Below are positions 56,847 to 64,000 of a stretch of DNA of 64,000 bases, in pieces. Numbering within the stretch: position 1 is the stretch's first letter; each line of letters begins with the position of its first letter. Origin of the DNA: Apodospora peruviana (lineage: Eukaryota > Ascomycota > Sordariomycetes > Sordariales > Lasiosphaeriaceae); contig JAUEDM010000001.1 of the NCBI GenBank assembly GCA_033439685.1, positions 3,472,001-3,536,000 of the forward strand. Reading direction: 5' to 3'. The notes under the pieces are model-generated. The model saw nothing but the letters and a program-made list of their open reading frames with translations. It did no database searches and was not told where the DNA came from. The position numbers and the translations under genes were made by a program.

Positions 56847-57463
56847 ATGAACCTCCAAAACATCTTCGCCATGGTTACCATGGTCGCCGGCATCGTGAAC
56901 GCCATCGCATTGCCACTTTACGATCGCTTTCCCGGTACCCAGCGCAATGTGACCGCGGTTACTTCCTTCAATGTTACCGATTTCAGAGCGTCAGCCCTCA
57001 TCCTCAGCCACCGAGACTTGTAGGCCCATCCCTTTTTGCAAATTCCTCCCCATGTCCACCCTCCCTGACATCCAAGGCCCCTTATATCTATTTCAAGCCC
57101 AACTAACTCGGCTTTCCTTCCACTCGACAAAGTTACGCATTCGACGTCTCATGCTGCCCGAATGAATCCCCAGTGCACTGTGAGGCGCTGGGTACAACGG
57201 TCAACGAGCGCCTGAGTAGCATACCGCAGACCTGGTGCACCAACAATAGCACCGGCGTCTCATTCAAGTGGACCACGCGGCCCCAGCAAGGCGGTTCGGA
57301 GCTGCTCATCGTCAATCATGTCGAGAACGGCGTCACGGACGAGGCCGTCTACTTTGTCCCGCAGAACGACACGCCAATCCTTGGGCAGAATGAGTTCCAA
57401 CATCAGGTGTATACCGGCCCGAAGGACTTTACCGTGGAGGCGTATAGATTTGAGACTTTGTAG
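56847..57463 (+). CDS. Small secreted four-cysteine protein, AA1-like (Alt a 1/PevD1 type) candidate
   Basis: Two exons, 56847-57019 and 57133-57463, 167 residues. The 113-nt intron has a GTAGGC donor and a CTAAC branch 21-25 nt before the AAG acceptor. A signal peptide is clear (MNLQNIFAMVTMVAGIVNAI). The mature part begins with a strand-rich segment (VTSFNVTDFRAS, later HRDFYAFDVSCCPNE) and contains four Cys (CC, HCE, TWC), enough for two disulfides, and several N-glycosylation sites (NVT, NST). The FxVxDFxA opening followed by YxFDVS is the layout I associate with AA1-like secreted beta-barrel proteins such as Alt a 1 and the Verticillium elicitor PevD1. That assignment is tentative. It is convergent with GH131, so both may be secreted in the same setting. 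Confidence 0.7.
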
Positions 57464-57893
57464 GCTTGCCGTTATGGGACTGAAGGGAAGTTAAGGCTTA
57501 CTTTCAGTTCTTATTTCCACGTCTACGTCCTCTTTATTGGGTGGAGAATCACGGATGTGTTTCTTCTGCATGGCTCAGGAGTTTTTGGTCGTTGATTTTC
57601 TGTCTCACTTGGAGTGGTGAGCGCCCTGAACAATGGTGGGAAAAGTAATTCTGATGGGTTCTGCTGGGTCAATTTGCAGGTGGGTCGAGATATTACTGGG
57701 CTATAGCGATACCTCGAACACCTCTTGACGAGCATCATCTACGTATGCAACAATTCACAGATCATAGTCTGATCACAAACAACCACCGGACAAATCAATC
57801 ATGCATGATGTAGCGGCTTTTCGTCCCAAAAATCTGCTTTTAGCTCACATAGACACTTGCTCGCTCACTCAAAAAAAACTTCATGTGCTCCAT
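57464..57893. other. Convergent 3' region
   Basis: 3' UTRs of the small secreted protein and GH131 genes. Nothing else is seen. Confidence 0.6.
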
Positions 57894-58877
57894 CTATAAC
57901 GAAACACACCCACCAGCGCTGTCCTCGATGAACAATCCGCCGTAAATCAAGCCCTCGTTAATCCTGCTCTCCTGGAACCCAGAGTTGACCACATCGCTGG
58001 TACCGGTCGGCTTCTTGAGCATGCCGATCTGGTACTGTCCTTCCCCAGCATTGTTGTTGGATACAGCGCTGGTGACGCTCTTGAGCGGCTCGTCTCCCTT
58101 GGAGTAGTAGACCTGGAGTGTGCTGTTTTTTGAAAGCTCCTGTCAGAACCATGTATCTCCCAAACTTCAAACGAGATAATACTTACTTCTTGCCAAAGTC
58201 GAGCGTAATGGCAAAGTTCTGCCACTCGGTGTTATCGATGGGCGTCGACCAGACCTGTTTGTTCTGCCGGTTGAGCACCTTCCATGTGTTCCTGGGCAGG
58301 CTCGTCTGGCCGAGGATTGTGCCGGCCTCGAAGTTGAACTGGTTGGCCGAGTAGTCGGCCGCTTCATGCCAGACATTCTAGTTACATGCCTCAAATTAGT
58401 TATGGGTGTACCTATTACCCCCAACTTTTAAACAGTGAGAGATGAGATGTATTATACCAGATACTCATGACTGAGATTCAGCGCCCGCTGCGGATCCTGC
58501 TTGATGCTGAAATGAATCGTCTTGATGCCCGTGGACGCGGGGCTGCCATTGTTGGTGTCGCCCTGGAACTGGAGCCCGGCGCGGCGGAAGCCCTTTTGGG
58601 TTTGGAAGATGCTGGTGTCGCTGATGGTCACCTCGAAGGGCTTGTGGGTGTCGTTGTCGAAGCGGGAGGTGTTGACGGTTGGGAATTTCACGATCTGGCT
58701 CCATTTGAGGTTCTGCCCCTTGACGTACTCGGCGTTGAAGAGCGAGGTCGAGTAGCTGTCGAAATCGGTTAGCTGGGTCGTCGCCTTGACCCGGCCGTCG
58801 AATACGATGGGGCATTTGACGGGGGCGTTGGCGGCGCTGGCTACCGCTGCAGCGGTGAGGAGTAGACTGAGATACAT
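57894..58877 (-). CDS. GH131 beta-glucanase, secreted
   Basis: Three exons on the minus strand: 58458-58877, 58187-58377 and 57894-58122, 279 residues. Donors are GTATAA and GTAAGT. A signal peptide (MYLSLLLTAAAVASAANA) precedes the GH131 domain, recognisable from CPIVFDGRV, DYVKG-type text (AEYVKGQNLKWSQIVKFP), KPFEVTISDTSIFQ, FRRAGLQFQGDTNNG, SHEYLNVWHEAADYSANQF, GTILGQTSLPRNTWKVL, QVYYSKGDEPLKSV and the end INEGLIYGGLFIEDS. GH131 enzymes, first described in Podospora, act on beta-1,3, beta-1,6 and beta-1,4 glucans. No cellulose-binding module is attached. It is divergent from the YbjQ gene and convergent with the small secreted protein gene. Confidence 0.92.
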
Positions 58878-59973
58878 TGTGTTTGACTTGATATGGTACT
58901 TGGATCTGGACTTGGATGTTTTTCAGACTGAGGAGTTTCCTAGAGAACTCACTGGAAGGCCCAAGATATTATGTCGTTTCCATTCCGTCCAGCTGGCAGC
59001 TTGCATTAGATGGTCGCTTGCGCCTCGGCTGAATCTGGAGACGGCGTCGTGAACCGCTGGGGAACTGATCATTGAGTGGTGACGGCGGCCAGATGGGAGC
59101 CATCCTCCGCATATCCATATTGGATTTGTGGGGTGCCGAACCGAAGTATTTAAATTTTGTGCACCAATTGGTACCTGCCAAAGGGGATGGGCTTCTCCGC
59201 GTTTTATTGTCTGAAGGAATAATAGCACCGTGACCGATCCGGCCGTCAAAGTTGATCATCTGTCATCTTCGATGATGAAATCCCGGACTTGCGTCTTTTC
59301 AATGGTGGTTCCAGGACTAAGTGACGAGGCATCCAATGAGACAGCGACATGCCCTCGCGAAGGGTGCACCTGAGAGGATGAAACATCCTAAGGTACCCGA
59401 CACCAGGCCGCCGAATTATCGACGCCAGTCATGAATAACAGAAATACCACGAGTGCTTCTTGTTATGGGATCGGTCAGCCCGGATCAACACATTGAACAG
59501 TGGTCCGGAGTTGTAGGGAATAGTTAAGCCCTGCCAAGACGTGCTGCCTCCCAAACAACCACTGACCATCACGCCCCGCCTCGCCGGGTCATTTGTGGGG
59601 CAGTACTGTCACGCCGCCCAGGAGTCAGCCTCGCACCCAACATCTCCAACACGTAATACGACGGACCGCGCCTTTCCGCATGCGGCAATATCAAGTACCA
59701 TCTTCAACCTCATCCCGGCATGGCCCGAGGGTTGACGACGGCGAGGGGTAGGTGTTCTTTGGCTCAGGGACTGAAGGTGTATAAAAGGAGGGCTAGGGGA
59801 GTGATGGATTCATGTTGTTCTTGTTTCGTGGTACATGTATCATCAGAGATCAATCACATCGCCATCAACAGTCTCGGACAATTTTTGTATAAGAAACTCG
59901 GACCATAATCTTCAAAACCCCATTCTACCTACCTAAACTGAACCAACTACTCACATACCTGAAATTGCCAATC
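58878..59973. other. Divergent promoter region, GH131 and YbjQ
   Basis: 1.1 kb shared upstream region. It contains CTAAGGTACC at 59388-59397 and a TATA candidate at 59780. Two minus-strand ORFs near 58923-59259 are not supported. Confidence 0.5.
59780..59787 (+). promoter_or_regulatory. Candidate TATA box of the YbjQ-family gene
   Basis: TATAAAAG, 194 nt upstream of the ATG at 59974. Confidence 0.45.
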
Positions 59974-60532
59974 ATGTCCACCACAACAGATAACCGCTCC
60001 ATGGCATCCGCTAAAGCCCAGGCCCAGTCGGGCCAAGCCGACATCCCAGCTCACCTGCAGGACCTGCACTGCTTCACCGAGACCAACGGCGTCATCACGA
60101 CGACCATGTTCGATGTTCCCGGGTACAGGGTGACCAAAGTCCTCGGCACCGTCTACGGGCTGACCGTGCGGTCGCGCAACTGGGCCGCCGGCCTGACCAT
60201 GGTGATCAAAAGCATCGCCGGCGGGGAGCTGCGCTGGTTTACCAACATGGTATTTCCTCTCTCACATCACACTATCTTTGAAATACAGAAGAAGATTAAC
60301 CCTGGGATGGGTGTAGCTGTACGACGCCCGCAACGACGCCATCACGCGCGTGGTCGCCGAAACCCAAAGCCGCGGTGGCAACGCCATCATCGCGCTCCGC
60401 TTCGACGCCGGCGAGCTGGGCGGCTTTGCCCAGGTGTGCGCCTACGGCACGGCGGCCATCATCGAGAAGGTAGACGACTCAATCCAGACTCCACCTCAGC
60501 TGGCTTCTCCTGGTCCTCCTTCTTCTTCTTGA
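59974..60532 (+). CDS. YbjQ/UPF0145 family protein
   Basis: Two exons, 59974-60249 and 60317-60532, 163 residues; the 67-nt intron runs from GTATTT to GTGTAG. After a ~30-residue Ala/Gln-rich leader the domain reads TTTMFDVPGYRVTKVLGTVY, GLTVRSRNWAAGL, KSIAGGELRWFTNM, then LYDARNDAITRVVAE, RGGNAIIALRFDA, and AYGTAAIIEKV. This is the YbjQ (UPF0145, DUF74) fold, common in bacteria and archaea and patchy in fungi; it forms small ring-shaped oligomers, and its function is unknown. The C-terminal extension (DDSIQTPPQLASPGPPSSS) might instead be intron sequence: GTAGAC directly follows GAGAAG, so the coding end is uncertain. Confidence 0.85.
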
Positions 60533-60877
60533 TCTTGGTCTGTTTGGCATGGAAACTGTTTGCTGTTGATGTTATCGTCTTGTTAGTTGCTTTGACTGGG
60601 AATAGATCAGCAAAAGAACTTGTTTGTTGTTGTTGTAAAGTATAGAATAGTCGTATTTGCTAGTTCGACATAACGCCTTTGACAGTATTTATGGAATTTG
60701 TACAGAATAAAATCAATAAATGACCGGACCAGGTGATATTGTATATGTATCGCACCCCTGCCGAGATCGAACGCGCCGTGAACGCCAACCAATGCTCCCT
60801 CCCGAACCTTGAGTAACCGAGACCCAGAACGCCAAGTGTGAAAGTAAAACCACCAACCAAAAATCATCATGTGCCTA
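60533..60877. other. Convergent 3' region
   Basis: 345 nt between two convergent stop codons, with AATAAA-like sequence near 60706. Nothing else is seen. Confidence 0.6.
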
Positions 60878-63756
60878 TCATGGAGCAGCTACAAGGTGTC
60901 GCCGCTTCTCCTTAGTCTCATTCAGCTTCGACTCATTCGGCTTGGCGTTGGCAACCTTCAGCCACTCGCCATTGAAAGCATTGATAAGCCAGTTGGTCAA
61001 CTCTGTAAAAAAGCAAAGATTAGCACATGCCAGCCACCTAATATCACGGGATGAAAGAAGGGGGTATGCTTACTATCAAACACAATCCGGTGCGCATTGT
61101 GGAAATAGATGCCATGATCGCTGTCCGGAAACACATGAACGTCATAATTCTCCACGCCCGCGACGTCAAGCTTATCCAGCAGCGTCACCGTGTTCTGCAT
61201 ATGCACATTATCGTCCGCGATACCGTGCATCACCAAGAAGCGCTTGTTCTGCGACAGCGCCGTGACATTGCTGATGGCGGTTCTGTCATACCCAACCGCG
61301 TTCGTCTGCGGCGTCATCATGTACCGCTCGGTATACACGCTGTCGTAGAACCGCCAATCCGTGACCGGCGCGACGGCCATGCCGTAGCTGAACGTCTCGC
61401 CACCATCGCTCTCCAACGTCTTGAGCGTGTTGAAGCCGCCGTAGCTCCAGCCCCAGATGGCCAGCCGCGACGCGTCGACGTACTTCTTCTCGGCCCAGAT
61501 CTTGGCCGCCGCGATCTGGTCGTGCGACTCCCAGTGGCCGATGTTGCCACGGATGATGACGCGGTTCTTGCGCCCGATGTAACCGGTGCCGCGCGGGTCA
61601 ACCGTCACGGATAGGTAGCCCAGGCCGGCAGCCACGTACTCGTCGTAACCGACCTTGAACTTCTTGTCGACGGACTGCGAACCGGGGCCACTGTATTGCT
61701 GGAAGAGGATTGGGTACTTTTTGTTCTCGTCGAAATGCGGCGGACGTCGCTCGACGTAGTTGAGGTCGACACCGTCAACGGTGATGGTGCCGTACATCAG
61801 GATGGGAAGCTCATGCTTCTTGGCCTTGTCGGCGAGGTCCGCATTCTGTTCAACCACATGTACGTAGCTGCTGGGATTGCTTGGCGTGCTGATGACCTTT
61901 TGCCATGGAACCCCGGGACCTTGGTAGGACAGCAAGCCATAGCCAGCGCCGGTGGAGAACGAAACGTCATAGTAGCCCTCGACAGTCGTATCGGTCACCG
62001 GCGCCAGGTCTTTACCAGTCAGCTTGACTTGGTACACGTGGCGCTGGATAGACGACTCTTTAGTCGCGACGAAATAGACGATATTTCTCTCCAGATCGAC
62101 GGCCGACGGGGCCTCAACCACTTCCCAGTTACCCGACGTCAGCATGACAGGGTCGGGGTTGTCCAGAGGCGTGAAATATGCCAGATGATCGTTGTTGTCG
62201 TGGACTATCGTGTCAACATAGCCGTCGTGGGGTCGTCCCTTCGCTGGGTCGGCCGGGATGTATTTTGTCTTATGAGAGATCTCGAACCAACCCCCGTCGA
62301 TTGCCTTCACATCTGTAGTTTTAACCGTCTTGCCGGTGCGGGCCTTGACATCAACAAGAACGACGCGCATAATGTCGCTAACTCGATTTGTCTCCTTGAT
62401 TAAAACCTTCTCGCCAGCCCAGATGACTGCAGTGATGAGCCGGTCCTCGTCCTCGAAACCCCCAGAAATATCGACGGAGAAGACATCACCACGGACCACG
62501 TCGTAGAACTTGAGGTCTACGATGGGGTTGTGGGCACCAGCTTTCGGATATTTGATCATCCTGACTTCGGGATACGATTCCTCGCCCTTGGCAGGTTGTG
62601 TCCCACTCGGCCTAGAGACGAAATACTGAACTGGATATTCGGGGACACCAGTCTCGTTAGTCCGGAGGAACGCGACGAACTTTCCGTCGTCTGACCACCA
62701 AGAAGCGATGTCTGCGCCAAGGACCTCCTCTTCGTAAACCCAGTCGGGAACACCGTTGAAGACCTCGGCACCGCCGTCTGTGGTGATCTGAGTGACCTTT
62801 TCATAGCCAACTCGGCGGAGATACATGTTGTTATCCTTGGTGTAAACAACGGCGTCACTTGTCGGGCTCCACTGCGCGAGCTGGATTCGTGCTCCGGGTT
62901 CGCCCGGGACCAAAGGGTCGACCTTCTGCGTCTTGACGTCGAGTATCCAGTATATCGCTGTCGAGGAATGGCGCCAGTTCTTCTTAACGTCCGTTGCAAT
63001 CAAAACCTTTTGGAGATCCCGACTGGGGTCCGCCTTTGACGGCAAGTAGGTTTTATCGGCGTACCGGAAACTGCCCGACTTGATCAACGTCTTGCTGCTT
63101 TGCACCTTGACGTCGGAATCCCGCACAGCCGCGGCGTTCTGGGTGCGAACGTCTTCGACAACGAGGTAATCCTTGCCCGCAGCGCCCTTCTCGATCAAAA
63201 GACCATCCTCGCCATCCGCGCCGGCAATCCAACTGATAGAATGGCTCTCGGCATACCAGAAGCCGCCCATGACCTGATCCAGAGTCACCTTCTTCCCGTT
63301 CCCTCGGGTTACCGTTGCCTGAGGGTCATGCTCAATCGTTGAGGCGTGCTTGTAAGACTGGGAGGCCAGGTAGACGAATAGCCCCACAACCCACGAGGCT
63401 ACCAATGCGCCGGCGACGATGATGAGTATTCTCCGTAGCCTCCGATCCATGTGTTTGCCGCCGGCGGAATCGCGTGACTCGGCGTCGGAGTCTCCGGTCC
63501 CATTTCGTAGGAACGGTCCTGTCTCGAGATCATCGTTCGGGGAGTCTTCTTTGAGAACATCGTCGTCGTGGTCGTCGCCGCCAGCACGGGCGGCGGACTC
63601 CTTGGCTGCGAGACGGTCTTCGATGCGCTCGAAGACGAGGCTCGTTGTGGAAACGGAGGATTCCGACTCTTGCGACATTCTTCCTCGACTTGAGTTTCTG
63701 CTTGGGCTGTACTGAAGTCCAGAGACGAGGAGATGGTCGTGGGGGTGAGGAGCCAT
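60878..63756 (-). CDS. dapB: Dipeptidyl aminopeptidase type IV (DapB/Dap2/Ste13-like)
   Basis: Two exons on the minus strand, 61074-63756 and 60878-61002, 935 residues. The 71-nt intron (GTAAGC to TTTTTTACAG) separates the last 41 codons (LTNWLINAFNGEWLKVANA and onwards); without splicing the protein would end in an intron-encoded tail. The start is the first ATG in the frame; a second Met, 26 codons on (MSQESESSVS), is also possible. A cytosolic Ser/Asp-rich N-terminus is followed by one membrane anchor (about 110-131, RRILIIVAGALVASWVVGLF), a beta-propeller domain and a prolyl-oligopeptidase-type hydrolase. The catalytic triad is Ser771 in GWSYGG, Asp848 in HGIADDNVH and His881 in DSDHGIY. 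It is a type II membrane protein of the vacuole or Golgi that removes X-Pro or X-Ala dipeptides. Confidence 0.94.
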
Positions 63757-64000
63757 TGGAGAGGAAACGTGTCGCGAAGGCGAATGGAAGATGCCGATTC
63801 CCGTCCAAAAAAAGAAGACAACCACAGCACGTGGGAATGCCTATGTGGCCGCGCTATACCATAGCATGGGAAGTGCAGGTGATTGAATGTCCTATTCAGA
63901 TACACATTGGGAATAGGAACAAAGTCGTCGCTGTTCTGGAGGCGACAAGCAGCCGTCAGCAGCGAGCTAGCTAGTAGTGCAGGGGGCATATCCCGACCAA
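63757..64000. other. Upstream region of the DapB gene
   Basis: Promoter and leader sequence; no feature is recognised before the window ends. Confidence 0.6.

Overview
The window is nuclear DNA of a filamentous ascomycete (Pezizomycotina, most likely a Sordariomycete). The signs are short introns of about 50-290 nt with GTRAGT-type donors and CTAAC/CTGAC branch sites, long intergenic spaces, Zn2Cys6, 2EXR and MFS families, and secreted plant-biomass proteins (GH131, laccase). I see no prokaryotic operons, CRISPR array, intact transposon, rRNA or tRNA. All family calls are from reading the translations by eye; no database search was run.

Layout. 1-840: 3' end of a Tel2-like gene. 1303-1705: COX17, two introns. 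3598-4798: PXR1, two introns. 6059-8338: BTB-domain protein. 8339-13542: 5.2 kb without a recognisable gene. 13543-14409: Ser/Arg-rich protein with RRxS sites. 14410-23340: 8.9 kb without a recognisable gene, including an AT-richer block at about 15.7-17.5 kb. 23341-28670: Bem3-type PX-PH-RhoGAP. 30046-33240: War1-like Zn2Cys6 regulator. 34235-34904 (-): small proline-rich protein whose start codon appears to be split by an intron. 36211-36966: first 2EXR-like protein. 37584-39236 (-): MFS transporter. 40400-42167: secreted laccase. 42587-44122 (-): second 2EXR protein. 44123-48547: mostly non-coding, with one candidate spliced micro-ORF. 48548-49879 (-): thioredoxin-PITH protein without its CxxC. 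50846-51833: basic one-TM protein. 52405-53826 (-): acidic/low-complexity protein without an obvious start, overlapping the PRA1 gene at 53802-54332 (-). 56847-57463: small secreted four-Cys protein. 57894-58877 (-): GH131 glucanase. 59974-60532: YbjQ/UPF0145 protein. 60878-63756 (-): dipeptidyl aminopeptidase of the DapB/Dap2 type.

The genes do not form one pathway. Most are housekeeping: copper delivery to cytochrome oxidase, ribosome biogenesis, Cdc42/Rho polarity control, Rab trafficking and vacuolar proteolysis. Between them sit accessory genes for the outside world (MFS, laccase, secreted small protein, GH131). There is no PKS, NRPS or terpene core enzyme, so I do not call a metabolite cluster. 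The points most worth checking are the catalytically dead-looking thioredoxin-PITH protein, the split start codon, the PRA1 overlap, a candidate 28-residue spliced micro-ORF at 44539-44852, and a family of short AGGTAGCTACCT/CTAAGGTACC palindromes scattered between genes.
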